This document shows, piece by piece, positions 8,577 to 17,861 of a DNA stretch of 64,000 nucleotides. Source of the stretch: Vogesella oryzae (GTDB taxonomy: Bacteria > Pseudomonadota > Gammaproteobacteria > Burkholderiales > Chromobacteriaceae). Position numbers and translations under genes: made by a program. Below the pieces are notes generated by a model. The model saw only the letters and a list, made by a program, of their open reading frames with translations, was not told where the DNA came from and searched no databases. How positions within the stretch are numbered: the first letter of the stretch is position 1; every line of letters starts with the position of its first letter. The stretch covers positions 1 through 64,000 of the forward strand of contig NZ_CADEPL010000016.1 in the NCBI RefSeq assembly GCF_902829295.1, written 5' to 3'.

Positions 8577-8585
8577 TGGTAGAAT
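8577..8585 (+). promoter_or_regulatory. Possible extended -10 promoter of gyrA
   Basis: TGG-TAGAAT fits an extended -10 element (TGn-TATAAT), 35 bases before the gyrA start. No convincing -35 is seen. Weak, pattern-only call. Confidence 0.3.
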
Positions 8586-8619
8586 GCGACCATATTTTTG
8601 CTCACGTTAACGGATTTCC

Positions 8620-11271
8620 ATGACCGATCAGCTTTTTGCCAAGGAAACACTGCCCGTCAGCCTGGAAGAGGAGATGCGTCGCTCCTATCTCGATTACGCC
8701 ATGAGCGTGATCGTTGGCCGCGCCCTGCCAGACGTGCGGGACGGCCTGAAACCGGTGCATCGTCGTGTGCTGTTTGCCATGCACGAGCTGTCCAACGACT
8801 GGAACCGCGCCTACAAGAAATCCGCCCGTATCGTGGGCGATGTGATCGGTAAGTACCACCCGCACGGCGATTCCGCGGTGTACGACACCATCGTGCGCAT
8901 GGCGCAGGATTTCTCGCTGCGTTATCCGCTGGTTGATGGCCAGGGCAACTTCGGTTCGGTAGATGGCGATAACGCTGCTGCCATGCGATACACCGAAATC
9001 CGCATGGCGCGCATCGCGCACGAGCTGATGGCGGATATCGAGAAGGAAACCGTCGATTTCGGCCCCAACTATGACGGCTCCGAGCAGGAGCCGCTGATCA
9101 TGCCGTCGCGCATCCCCAACCTGCTGATCAACGGCGCTGCCGGTATCGCAGTGGGGATGGCGACCAACATTCCGCCGCACAACCTGACCGAGGTGATCGA
9201 TGGCTGTCTGGCACTGCTGGCCAACAGTGAACTCACCATCGACGAGCTGATCGACATCATTCCGGCGCCGGACTTCCCGACCGCCGGCATCATCTACGGT
9301 ACTGCCGGTATCAAGGAAGGCTACCGCACCGGTCGTGGCCGCGCCATCATGCGCGCCCGTGTGCACTTCGAAGACATCGGCAAGGGTGATCGCCAGGCCA
9401 TCATTGTCGACGAGATTCCGTACCAGGTGAACAAGGCGCGCCTGCTGGAACGCATCAGCGAGCTGGTGCGCGACAAGCAGATCGAGGGCATCTCCGACCT
9501 GCGAGACGAGTCGGACAAGTCCGGCATGCGCGTGGTGATCGAGCTCAAGCGCGGCGAAATGCCGGAAGTGGTGCTCAACCACCTCTACAAGCAGACCCAA
9601 TTGCAGGACAGCTTCGGTATCAACATGGTGGCGCTGGTGGATGGCCAGCCGCGCCTGTTGAACCTGAAGCAGATCATCGAAGAGTTCTTGCGTCACCGCC
9701 GCGAGGTGGTCACCCGTCGCACTATTTTCGAACTGCGCAAGGCACGCGAACGCGGCCATATCCTCGAAGGTCTGGCAGTGGCGCTGTCCAACGTGGACGA
9801 GATCATTGCCCTGATCAAGGCGTCGGATGCCCCGCCGCAAGCCAAGGCTGCGCTGATGACCAAGGCCTGGCGCTCCGAGCTGGTGGAGAGCATGCTCGCG
9901 CGCGTGGATCAGACCCAGGCGCGTCCGGACGGGTTGGCCGAAAACTTCGGCCTGCATCCGGATGGCTACTATCTGTCGGATGTGCAGGCACAGGCGATTC
10001 TGGATCTGCGTCTGCAACGCCTGACCGGGCTGGAGCAGGACAAGATCGTCGGCGAGTACCGCGAGATCATGGACACCATCATGGATCTCATCGATATCCT
10101 GGCGCGCCCGGAGCGGATCAACCAGATCATCAATGACGAGCTGGTGGCCATCAAGCTGCAGTATGGCGATGCGCGTCGTTCCGAGATCGAGCCGTTCGGC
10201 GGCGACATCAATATCGAAGACTTGATCACCCCGCAGGACATGGTGGTGACCCTGTCGCACACCGGCTACCTGAAAGCGCAGCCGGTCGACGACTACCAGT
10301 CGCAGCGTCGTGGCGGCCGTGGCAAGCAGGCTGCCGCGACCAAGGATGATGACTTCATCAATACCCTGTTCGTGGCCAATACCCACGATTACGTGCTGTG
10401 CTTCTCCAGCTTTGGTCGCTGCTACTGGATCAAGGTGTACGACATGCCGCAGGGTGGTCGCACCAGTCGTGGCAAGCCGATCGTCAACGTGCTGCCGCTG
10501 CAGGACGGCGAACAGATCAACGCCATGCTGCCGGTGAAAGCCTTTACCGGTAACGAGCCGGAGCTGGACGACGACGCCGAGGTTGGCGACAAGGTCAAAG
10601 GCCCGTTCGTATTTATGTGTACCGGCAACGGCACCGTGAAGAAGACACCGCTGGAGGCATTCTCTCGTCCGCGTACGGCCGGCATCATTGCGCTGAAGCT
10701 GGATGAAGGTGACAAGCTGGTGGGCGTGGCGCTGACCAGTGGTAGCGATCAGGTGATGCTGTTCTCCAACGGTGGCAAAGCTGTGCGTTTTGATGAGGCC
10801 AACGTGCGTCCGATGGGCCGTACCGCTGGCGGCGTGCGCGGTATGCTGCTGGGCGATGGTCAGCAGGTGATTTCGCTGCTGGTGGCCAACAGTGACGAGC
10901 AGCAGGTATTGACTGCCAGTGATGGTGGCTACGGCAAGCGTACCCGAGTTGGCGAATTCCGCCAGACCAGCCGCGGCACCCAGGGCGTGATTGCCATGGA
11001 CTTGACCGACAAGACCGGTCTGTCGCTGGTTACCGCCAGCCTGGTGGAAGACAGCGATGATGTGATGCTGATCACCACCGGTGGCGTGCTGATCCGCACC
11101 AAAGTGGCGGAAGTGCGTGAAACCGGCCGCTCCGCACAAGGCGTGCGCCTGATCAACCTGGACGAGGGCGAAAAGCTGATTTGCCTGGTAAAAGTGGCCG
11201 AAAGCGAGGAAGACGTCGAGATCGAAGGTGACGATGCCGCGGCCAACGTTGATGGCGGCGAGGAAGCCTGA
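8620..11271 (+). CDS. gyrA: DNA gyrase subunit A
   Basis: 883 residues, full length. The N-terminal winged-helix/tower cleavage domain carries the catalytic tyrosine in AMRYTEIRM (Y124). The C-terminal beta-pinwheel begins with the GyrA box QRRGGRGK, which marks it as gyrase rather than ParC, and ends in an acidic tail ([21 protein letters not shown]). The quinolone region reads [10 protein letters not shown], with Ser85 and Asp89 (E. coli S83/D87) in the susceptible state. GyrA pairs with GyrB (not here) to add negative supercoils. Two thioesterase genes follow almost without a gap. Confidence 0.98.
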   Translation: MTDQLFAKETLPVSLEEEMRRSYLDYAMSVIVGRALPDVRDGLKPVHRRVLFAMHELSNDWNRAYKKSARIVGDVIGKYHPHGDSAVYDTIVRMAQDFSLRYPLVDGQGNFGSVDGDNAAAMRYTEIRMARIAHELMADIEKETVDFGPNYDGSEQEPLIMPSRIPNLLINGAAGIAVGMATNIPPHNLTEVIDGCLALLANSELTIDELIDIIPAPDFPTAGIIYGTAGIKEGYRTGRGRAIMRARVHFEDIGKGDRQAIIVDEIPYQVNKARLLERISELVRDKQIEGISDLRDESDKSGMRVVIELKRGEMPEVVLNHLYKQTQLQDSFGINMVALVDGQPRLLNLKQIIEEFLRHRREVVTRRTIFELRKARERGHILEGLAVALSNVDEIIALIKASDAPPQAKAALMTKAWRSELVESMLARVDQTQARPDGLAENFGLHPDGYYLSDVQAQAILDLRLQRLTGLEQDKIVGEYREIMDTIMDLIDILARPERINQIINDELVAIKLQYGDARRSEIEPFGGDINIEDLITPQDMVVTLSHTGYLKAQPVDDYQSQRRGGRGKQAAATKDDDFINTLFVANTHDYVLCFSSFGRCYWIKVYDMPQGGRTSRGKPIVNVLPLQDGEQINAMLPVKAFTGNEPELDDDAEVGDKVKGPFVFMCTGNGTVKKTPLEAFSRPRTAGIIALKLDEGDKLVGVALTSGSDQVMLFSNGGKAVRFDEANVRPMGRTAGGVRGMLLGDGQQVISLLVANSDEQQVLTASDGGYGKRTRVGEFRQTSRGTQGVIAMDLTDKTGLSLVTASLVEDSDDVMLITTGGVLIRTKVAEVRETGRSAQGVRLINLDEGEKLICLVKVAESEEDVEIEGDDAAANVDGGEEA

Positions 11272-11273
11272 GC

Positions 11274-11744
11274 ATGATTCAGGCTCCTGCCAATCCGGCG
11301 CTGCTGCAGGCAATGGGTGAACTGTTCGTTTCCTTTCCGCATTGCGTGGCCCTCGGTTTCCAGTATCTGGGTAACGAGGGGCGCAAGCCGACGCTGAAAG
11401 TGGAGTGGCGCGATGATCTGGTGGGTAATCCGGTAACCGGCGTGGTACACGGCGGCGTGATTACCTCCATCATCGACACCTGTAGCGGCATCGCGGTGAC
11501 TGCGCACATGGACGAGCTGGAAACCATTGCCACGCTCGATCTGCGTATCGACTACCTGAAGGCGGCTACACCGGGCAAGGCCATCTACTGCACTGCGGAG
11601 TGCTACCGGATGGCCAATCAGATCGCCTTTACGCGCGCCGTGTGCTATCACGACAGCCCGGATGATCCGATTGCCCATGGTGTGGCGACTTTCATGCGCG
11701 ACTCCAACCCCAAGCCGATGTTGCTGAAGGAGGGTGGGGCATGA
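11274..11744 (+). CDS. PaaI-type hotdog thioesterase
   Basis: 156 residues, one hotdog (4HBT) domain. The active-site stretch VVHGGVITSIIDTCSGIAV has the family HGG motif and catalytic acid on the central helix. It likely cleaves an acyl- or aryl-CoA thioester. It starts 2 bases after gyrA stops and its stop overlaps the next gene (ATGA at 11741), so it is co-transcribed with gyrA and a second thioesterase. The substrate is unknown. Confidence 0.82.
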   Translation: MIQAPANPALLQAMGELFVSFPHCVALGFQYLGNEGRKPTLKVEWRDDLVGNPVTGVVHGGVITSIIDTCSGIAVTAHMDELETIATLDLRIDYLKAATPGKAIYCTAECYRMANQIAFTRAVCYHDSPDDPIAHGVATFMRDSNPKPMLLKEGGA

Positions 11745-12187
11745 GCGCTTTCATGGAGACGTTTTCACGTCTGCGCGACGAGAAACGCTACGATGAAATC
11801 ATCGCAGCGGTGCCATATGCCCGCTTGATGGGCGTGGAATTCGGCGAGGACGAGCAGGGCGAATTACTGTTCCGGCTGCCGTTTCACGAGCGTAACGTCG
11901 GTAACGTGACGCTGCCCGCGTTGCACGGCGGTCTGATTGGCGGTTTTCTGGAAAACGCGGCGCTGCTGCATCTGATGTGCAACCGTGAATCGCTGGAAAC
12001 GCCGAAGATTGTCGATTTTTCGCTGGATTATCTGCGCTCCGGCCGGGCGCAGACCCTGTACGCACAATGCGAGATCACCAAACAGGGCAAGCGTGTTGCG
12101 CACGTACTGATCGAGGCATGGCAGGAAGATCGCAGCAAACCGGTGGCGGTGGCGCGTGCCCACTTCCTGTTAACTACTGGCAACTGA
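11741..12187 (+). CDS. PaaI-type hotdog thioesterase (second copy, diverged)
   Basis: 148 residues, also a hotdog fold, with PALHGGLIGGFLENAALLHL as the HGG/active-helix region. It is too different from the preceding gene to be a recent duplicate, and hotdog enzymes act as dimers, so the pair may form a hetero-oligomer (inference). It is translationally coupled by the ATGA overlap, and a terminator follows directly. Confidence 0.8.
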   Translation: MSAFMETFSRLRDEKRYDEIIAAVPYARLMGVEFGEDEQGELLFRLPFHERNVGNVTLPALHGGLIGGFLENAALLHLMCNRESLETPKIVDFSLDYLRSGRAQTLYAQCEITKQGKRVAHVLIEAWQEDRSKPVAVARAHFLLTTGN

Positions 12188-12196
12188 CAACTTAAG

Positions 12197-12220
12197 GCCA
12201 CGCTGCAAGCGTGGCTTTTT
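12197..12220 (+). terminator. Rho-independent terminator
   Basis: GCCACGCT/AGCGTGGC stem with GCA loop followed by TTTTT; ends the gyrA-thioesterase unit. Confidence 0.85.
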
Positions 12221-12254
12221 ATTCGAATCAGAGACAAAGAGACAGAGGTTCAAC

Positions 12255-13340
12255 ATGGCAAAGGTGTACAACTTCTCCGCTGGCCCGGCAGTGCTGCCAC
12301 ACGAAGTGCTGGCCACAGCCCAGGCCGAGTTGCTGGACTGGCACGGTTCCGGCATGTCGGTGATGGAAATGAGCCACCGCGGCAAGGAGTTCATGGAGAT
12401 CATCCATGAGGCCGAGCAGGACCTGCGCGAGCTGCTGCATGTGCCGGCGGGTTACAAGGTATTGTTTCTGCAGGGCGGGGCGTCGCAGCAGTTCTCGATG
12501 GTGCCGCTGAATCTGGCGCCAGCTGATGGCGTGATCGATGTGCTGGATACCGGCCACTGGTCGAAGTTGGCCATCAAGGAGGCCAAGCGCTACACCAACG
12601 TAAATGTGGTGGCCAGCAGCGCAGACCGCAACTATGCCTACGTGCCGGCTGTGGAAACCTGGCAGCGCAGCCCGAATGCCGCCTATTTCCATTACACCTC
12701 CAACGAGACCATCGGCGGCCTGCAGTACAGCGCTATTCCGCCGGTGGGTGAGACGCCGCTGGTATGCGACATGTCGTCCGACTTTCTGTCGCGTGAGATC
12801 GATGTGTCGAAATTTGGCCTGATCTACGCCGGTGCACAGAAGAACATCGGCCCGTCCGGCCTGGTGGTGCTGATTGTGCGCGAGGACTTGCTGGGGCGTG
12901 CCCAGCCGCAGACGCCGACCATGCTCAATTACCAGATTCATGCCGACGCCGATTCGATGTACAACACGCCGGCCACCTATCCGATCTATATTTCCGGGCT
13001 GGTGTTCAAGTGGCTGAAGGCGCAGGGCGGGGTGAAGGGCATGCAGGCACGTAACGACGAGAAAGCCGGCCTGTTGTATCACGCAATCGATAGCAGCGAC
13101 GGTTTCTACTACAGCCATATCGATGCGCCGTTCCGTTCCAAGATGAACGTGGTGTTCCGGCTGAAGGACGAGGCACTGGAAGACACGTTCCTGTCCGAGG
13201 CCAAGAAGAACGGTCTGGTGCAGCTCAAGGGCCACCGCTCGGTGGGCGGCATGCGTGCTTCCATCTATAACGCCATGCCGATCGAGGGTGTCAAATCGCT
13301 GGTGCACTTCATGCTCGATTTCGCCCGGCAGCATGGTTAA
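12255..13340 (+). CDS. serC: Phosphoserine aminotransferase
   Basis: 361 residues, standard length. A PLP enzyme that makes 3-phosphoserine from 3-phosphohydroxypyruvate and glutamate, and the matching step of pyridoxine synthesis. It begins VYNFSAGPAVLP as SerC proteins do; the Schiff-base lysine is in YAGAQKNIGPSG, and KGHRSVGGMRASIYN near the end is the conserved C-terminal motif. An AGAGG ribosome site precedes the ATG at 12255. It is flanked by terminators on both sides, so it is a single-gene unit. Confidence 0.97.
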   Translation: MAKVYNFSAGPAVLPHEVLATAQAELLDWHGSGMSVMEMSHRGKEFMEIIHEAEQDLRELLHVPAGYKVLFLQGGASQQFSMVPLNLAPADGVIDVLDTGHWSKLAIKEAKRYTNVNVVASSADRNYAYVPAVETWQRSPNAAYFHYTSNETIGGLQYSAIPPVGETPLVCDMSSDFLSREIDVSKFGLIYAGAQKNIGPSGLVVLIVREDLLGRAQPQTPTMLNYQIHADADSMYNTPATYPIYISGLVFKWLKAQGGVKGMQARNDEKAGLLYHAIDSSDGFYYSHIDAPFRSKMNVVFRLKDEALEDTFLSEAKKNGLVQLKGHRSVGGMRASIYNAMPIEGVKSLVHFMLDFARQHG

Positions 13341-13377
13341 ACATCGTGGTGTGGCCAACGTTGGCCGCGAGCACAAG

Positions 13378-13403
13378 GCCCGCCATTCCGGCGGGCTTTT
13401 TTG
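13378..13403 (+). terminator. Rho-independent terminator
   Basis: GCCCGCC-ATTCC-GGCGGGC followed by TTTTTT, ending serC. A 14-base palindrome, GGCCAACGTTGGCC, lies just before it at 13353-13366. Confidence 0.85.
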
Positions 13404-13494
13404 TTGTTCGGCAAAACGATCAATCTGTTTCCTGCCAAGGCTGGCGGTGCGGCGTAATTGGTTGCACCATGCGCAAAATCATTAAGGAAACATC

Positions 13495-14586
13495 ATGAAA
13501 CTGTCTCCCGTTGCGCTACTTTTGCTGGCCGCAGGCGCCATTGTTTCGCTCAGCATGGGCGTGCGGCATGGCTTCGGTTTTTTCCTGCCGCCGATGACGC
13601 AGGCGTTCGGCTGGAGCCGCGAAACTTTTGCCCTGGCCCTGGGCATCCAGAATCTGATGTGGGGCGCGGCGCAACCGTTTGCCGGTGCTTTTGCCGATCG
13701 CTATGGCCCGGGCCGGGTGCTGGTGACCGGTGGTTTGCTGTATGCCGCGGGGCTGGCGTTGATGACGGTTTCTGCCAATGGCTGGCTGCTGTCCGGCTCG
13801 GCCGGTGTACTGCTGGGCATCGCGCTGTCCTGCACTACCTATAGCGTGGTGTTTTCGGTGATCGTACGCGCCGTGCCGGATAGCTACCGCTCCAGCGCCA
13901 TGGGCCTGACTGCCGCCGCCGGTTCGTTTGGTCAGTTCATGATGGTGCCGATCGAGCGCGGTCTGATCGATGGTCTGGGCTGGATGCCGGCATTGCTGCT
14001 GCTGGCTGCGCTGGCAGCGTTGCTGGTGCCGTTGGCCGCACCGCTGCAGCGTGCCTATACCCGGGCGCCGGCGGTGCCCAAGGCAGCACTTGGCGTCTGG
14101 CACGGTATTACCCATGCCTTTGGCGAAGCCTGGCAACAGCGCTCTTTCCGCCTGCTGATGGCCGGCTATTTTGTCTGCGGCTTCCAGGTGGTGTTCATCG
14201 GCGTGCATTTGCCAGCCTATCTGCGCGATCACGGTCTGGCCGGCAGTGTCGCCAGTACCGCGCTGGCACTGATCGGGCTATTCAATATTGCCGGTACCTA
14301 TACCTTCGGCAAGCTGGGCGGGCGCTACTCCAAACCCTACCTGCTGGCCGGTATCTACTTTACCCGCAGTGTGGTGATTGCCATTTTCCTACTGCTGCCG
14401 CTTAGCAGCGTTTCGGTTGCGCTGTTTGCCGCCGCGATGGGCTTTTTGTGGTTATCCACGTCTTTTTCGGCATCGGTCAGCATGGCGCGTATTGTAACGG
14501 ATTCACTGTACCTGCGCCGCCTGCGGCCAACGTGGCATGACACGCAAGCGCGGCTTAGGATGAAGTCAACGGTGTGTCATGAGTAG
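13495..14586 (+). CDS. MFS transporter with truncated/replaced C-terminus (possibly a pseudogene)
   Basis: 363 residues. The first ~325 are a normal major-facilitator protein: SMGVRHGFGFFLPPMTQAFGW opens TM1-2, and ADRYGPGRVLVTGG is the TM2-3 loop motif. Relatives run to about 400 residues and carry TM11-12 after AAMGFLWLST. Here the frame instead runs into an arginine-rich, non-membrane tail (YLRRLRPTWHDTQARLRM) and stops, so the last one or two helices are missing. The break is near 14458. Function is probably lost or altered; the substrate is unknown. Confidence 0.75.
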   Translation: MKLSPVALLLLAAGAIVSLSMGVRHGFGFFLPPMTQAFGWSRETFALALGIQNLMWGAAQPFAGAFADRYGPGRVLVTGGLLYAAGLALMTVSANGWLLSGSAGVLLGIALSCTTYSVVFSVIVRAVPDSYRSSAMGLTAAAGSFGQFMMVPIERGLIDGLGWMPALLLLAALAALLVPLAAPLQRAYTRAPAVPKAALGVWHGITHAFGEAWQQRSFRLLMAGYFVCGFQVVFIGVHLPAYLRDHGLAGSVASTALALIGLFNIAGTYTFGKLGGRYSKPYLLAGIYFTRSVVIAIFLLLPLSSVSVALFAAAMGFLWLSTSFSASVSMARIVTDSLYLRRLRPTWHDTQARLRMKSTVCHE

Positions 14587-14613
14587 GTGACGGCTGCCAT
14601 GGAAAGGACGCTG

Positions 14614-16569
14614 ATGAATCCGCTAAGCAGGGTGTTGATCGTGAGCAGCGATGCGCCGTGGTTGGCCGCGGTGGTGGCCGGGTTGTCGCAGTCTGCGGCC
14701 GGGCTGGATAACCCGTACGGGCTATGCGTTGCTGGCGTGGCAACCGCCGCTGAGGCGCTGCAGCGCATTCTGGCCGACGGCGAGGTGCAGATCGTGCTGA
14801 TCGACAAGGGCTTGCACGAGGCCGGCGAGGCGCAGCCGGCGGTGGCCTTGGCCAGGCGTATCAACCAGCTGCGCCCGGAGCTGTCGCTCTACATCCTGTT
14901 GCAGGATGACGATGAAAAGCTGCTGATGGAGGAGTTGGCCAGCCGCGCGATCGACGGTTATTTCTATCGTGATGAGCAGGATGTCGGCGGCTGGTTCCGC
15001 ATCCTGGCGGCGGAGATGGGCGAGAAGGCACAGACGCCGTTCTACGACCGTCTCAAGCAGTACGTAGCGATGGCCAAGGATTCCTGGCATACCCCGGGGC
15101 ATTCCGGTGGCGATTCGCTGAAGGGCAGCCCGTGGGTGGGCGATTTTTACGAGTTTGTCGGCGAGGGTATGTTGCGCGCCGATCTGTCGGTGTCGGTGCC
15201 GATGCTGGATTCGCTGCTGCACCCTACCGGTGTGATCGCCGAAGCGCAAAGGTTGGCCGCAAAAGCCTTTGGCGCGCGCAAGACCTATTTCGCCACCAAT
15301 GGCACCTCCACCTCCAACAAAGTGATTTTCCAGACCCTGCTGGCACCGGGCGACAAGCTGTTGCTGGATCGCAATTGCCACAAGTCGGTACACCACGGCG
15401 TGATCCTGTCCGGTGCGCGGCCGGTGTATCTGGATTCATCGCTCAACCGGCACTACGGCATTTTCGGGCCGGTGCCCAAGCAGCTGATTTTCGATGCCAT
15501 TGCGGCCAATCCGGATGCTCGGGTGCTGATCCTGACGTCGTGTACTTACGATGGCCTGCGCTACGACCTGGCGCCGATTATTGCCGCGGCGCATGCGGCG
15601 GGGATCAAGGTAATCGTCGACGAGGCCTGGTATGCCCATGCGCGCTTCCATCCGGCGTTCCGGCCGACGGCGCTGGAGGCGGGCGCCGATTACGTGACGC
15701 AGAGCACGCACAAGGTGCTGTCGGCGTTCTCGCAGGCCAGCATGATTCACGTCAACGATCCGGATTTCGACGAGCACCTGTTCCGCGAAAACTTCAATAT
15801 GCACACCTCGACCAGTCCGCAGTACAACCTGATTGCCTCGCTGGATGTGGCGCGCAAACAGGCGATGACCGAGGGTTACCGGCTGCTGGACCGCGCCTTG
15901 CGGCTGGCGCAGGAACTGCGCAGCAAGATCGACTCGACCGGCGCATTCCGGGTGCTGGAGCTGGACGACCTGTTGCCGGGCAACATGCGCGCTGAAGGGG
16001 TGCAGCTGGACCCGACCAAGATTACGGTGGATATCTCGCAGTCCGGCTATTCCAGCGACGAGCTGCAGCAGGCGCTGTTCGGACGCTTCAATGTCCAGGT
16101 CGAGAAGTCCACCTTCAACACCATCACCTTGTTGCTGACGCTGGGCACCACGCGCAGCAAGGTGTCGCGGCTGTTTGATGCGCTGCTGCGGCTGGCCAAG
16201 GAGCAACGTACGCCACGGCAGTATCACCGCCTGCCGGAGATTCCGGGTTTTTCGCGACTGGCCTGTCTGCCGCGCGATGCGTTCTATGAATCTGGCGAGC
16301 GCTTGCCGCTACTGGACGACGACGGCTTGCCGAATCCGGCGCTGTACGGCCGGGTGTGCTGCGACCAGATCGTGCCGTACCCGCCAGGCATCCCGGTGCT
16401 GGTGCCGGGGCAGGTAATCGAGGCGGGCATCGTCGCCTACCTGGCGCGGTTGCTGAAAACGCAGAAATCGATAGAAATGCACGGGTTGGTGGAGGAGGGG
16501 GAGTATTGCGTGCGGGTGCTGCGGGATGACGAGCTGGCGGCGTTGCCCAGTGTCGGCTGGTTCAACTGA
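14614..16569 (+). CDS. Orn/Lys/Arg decarboxylase (fold type I, PLP)
   Basis: 651 residues from the ATG at 14614, which follows GGAAAGGA at good spacing; GTG 14587 and ATG 14599 are poorer starts. Residues ~1-130 form the response-regulator-like wing domain, then DSWHTPGHSGGDSL opens the PLP domain, with the PLP aspartate in VIVDEAWYAH and the lysine in STHKVLSAFSQAS (about K367). The C-terminal domain holds PPGIPVLVPG. It decarboxylates a basic amino acid to a polyamine or diamine; lysine, ornithine or arginine cannot be decided here. Its partner antiporter may once have been the damaged transporter just upstream (speculative). Confidence 0.88.
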   Translation: MNPLSRVLIVSSDAPWLAAVVAGLSQSAAGLDNPYGLCVAGVATAAEALQRILADGEVQIVLIDKGLHEAGEAQPAVALARRINQLRPELSLYILLQDDDEKLLMEELASRAIDGYFYRDEQDVGGWFRILAAEMGEKAQTPFYDRLKQYVAMAKDSWHTPGHSGGDSLKGSPWVGDFYEFVGEGMLRADLSVSVPMLDSLLHPTGVIAEAQRLAAKAFGARKTYFATNGTSTSNKVIFQTLLAPGDKLLLDRNCHKSVHHGVILSGARPVYLDSSLNRHYGIFGPVPKQLIFDAIAANPDARVLILTSCTYDGLRYDLAPIIAAAHAAGIKVIVDEAWYAHARFHPAFRPTALEAGADYVTQSTHKVLSAFSQASMIHVNDPDFDEHLFRENFNMHTSTSPQYNLIASLDVARKQAMTEGYRLLDRALRLAQELRSKIDSTGAFRVLELDDLLPGNMRAEGVQLDPTKITVDISQSGYSSDELQQALFGRFNVQVEKSTFNTITLLLTLGTTRSKVSRLFDALLRLAKEQRTPRQYHRLPEIPGFSRLACLPRDAFYESGERLPLLDDDGLPNPALYGRVCCDQIVPYPPGIPVLVPGQVIEAGIVAYLARLLKTQKSIEMHGLVEEGEYCVRVLRDDELAALPSVGWFN

Positions 16570-16593
16570 TCTTTGGTACCGTTGCTGCTGGCA

Positions 16594-16604
16594 TGCGGCC
16601 AACC
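16594..16604 (+). repeat. Uptake-sequence-like word TGCGGCCAACC, intergenic
   Basis: A full copy in the 332-base gap between the decarboxylase and argF, just past the decarboxylase stop. The rest of the gap is AT-richer and probably carries the argF promoter (for example CATATAACCATG near 16744), but I see no clear ArgR box, terminator or riboswitch. Confidence 0.75.
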
Positions 16605-16901
16605 TTGCAGGGTGGCGTTAATAATTCTAAACACGGCCAGTTTGCCTAAGTAATTGATTTTAATTGGCTCTCTGTTGTTTGGCTGTGGCCGCAACTGGCG
16701 CGCAGGGTGGTGCGGGGTTGTCAGCACACTGGATTTCGGATACATATAACCATGTCGCAATTTTGTAAATCGGCTTTGCCGGGTCTACACTATTGCGCTC
16801 CTTCATTCAATGACGGATGGTTTGCGTGTAGTAATGTGCCACTGCGCATGAAAACGCCGAGTTTTCAGGCTGCGGTGGCATTAATTTTTTCGGAATTCAT
16901 C

Positions 16902-17825
16902 ATGAGCCAACCCAGACATTACCTCCAGTTCAGTGACCTTAGCGCGGCAGAATACCAATACCTGTTCCAGCGAGCCCGGGTCCTGAAGCGACGACAGCTG
17001 TCCGGTCAGCTGTACCAGCCGCTGGTTGGCAAGGTGATGTCGATGATTTTCGAGAAGAACTCCACCCGTACCCGTGTGTCGTTCGAAGCCGGCATGGCCC
17101 AGCTTGGCGGCCATGCCATGTTCCTGGACGGCAAGAGCTCGCAGATCGGCCGCGGCGAGCCGGTGGAAGACACCGCCCGCGTGCTGTCACGCATGTCCGA
17201 CGTCATCATGATCCGCACCTTCGAGCAAAGCCTGGTAGAACGCCTGGCGGCCAACTCGCGGGTGCCGGTGATCAACGGGCTGACCAACGAATACCATCCG
17301 TGCCAGATTCTGGCCGACATCCTGACCTATATCGAACATCGTGGTGATATCCGCGGCAAGACCGTGGCGTGGATCGGCGATGGCAACAATATGGCGCGCA
17401 CCTGGCTGCAGGCCGCCAAACTGCTAGGCTTCAAGCTGAAAGTGGCCACGCCGGTCGGCTACGAGCTGACCACGCTGGATGGCGAGCACTATGGCAATGA
17501 CTGCTACGAGGCTTTCCATAATCCGCTGTCGGCCGTGCAGGGCGCCGATCTGGTTGCCACCGACGTGTTTACCAGCATGGGCTACGAGGCGGAAGCCGAG
17601 GCGCGCCGCCAGGCATTTGACGGTTACATGGTGACCGGTGAACTGATGCGTGCGGCCAACCCGGACGCACTGTTCATGCACTGCCTGCCGGCGCACCGCG
17701 GTGAAGAAGTGGCTGCCGAGGTGATCGACGGTCCGCAAAGCGTGGTCTGGGATGAAGCGGAAAACCGCATGCACGGCCAGAAGGCCCTGATCGAATACCT
17801 GTTGCTGGGTCAGCTCGAAGACTGA
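16902..17825 (+). CDS. argF: Ornithine carbamoyltransferase
   Basis: 307 residues. It joins ornithine and carbamoyl phosphate to give citrulline in arginine synthesis. Motifs are intact: STRTRVSFE (carbamoyl-phosphate loop), EYHPCQILAD, VAWIGDGNNMA, DVFTSMG and MHCLPAHRGEE (ornithine site). The frame is open 65 codons further upstream, but homologues begin at MSQPRHYLQF, the ATG at 16902. argG follows after 36 bases with the next pathway step, so the two form an operon. Confidence 0.97.
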   Translation: MSQPRHYLQFSDLSAAEYQYLFQRARVLKRRQLSGQLYQPLVGKVMSMIFEKNSTRTRVSFEAGMAQLGGHAMFLDGKSSQIGRGEPVEDTARVLSRMSDVIMIRTFEQSLVERLAANSRVPVINGLTNEYHPCQILADILTYIEHRGDIRGKTVAWIGDGNNMARTWLQAAKLLGFKLKVATPVGYELTTLDGEHYGNDCYEAFHNPLSAVQGADLVATDVFTSMGYEAEAEARRQAFDGYMVTGELMRAANPDALFMHCLPAHRGEEVAAEVIDGPQSVVWDEAENRMHGQKALIEYLLLGQLED

Positions 17826-17861
17826 GCCGGCGCAAACTCACACCTGTGGAAAGAGAAAACG

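Noticed and set aside
8602..11313. 903-codon open frame antisense to gyrA
   Set aside because: A shadow of gyrA produced by high-GC codon use; His/Gln-rich nonsense composition with no domain sense.
16605..16901. Riboswitch or leader peptide before argF
   Set aside because: No recognisable aptamer, terminator pair or Arg-rich leader; only open frames without ribosome sites.
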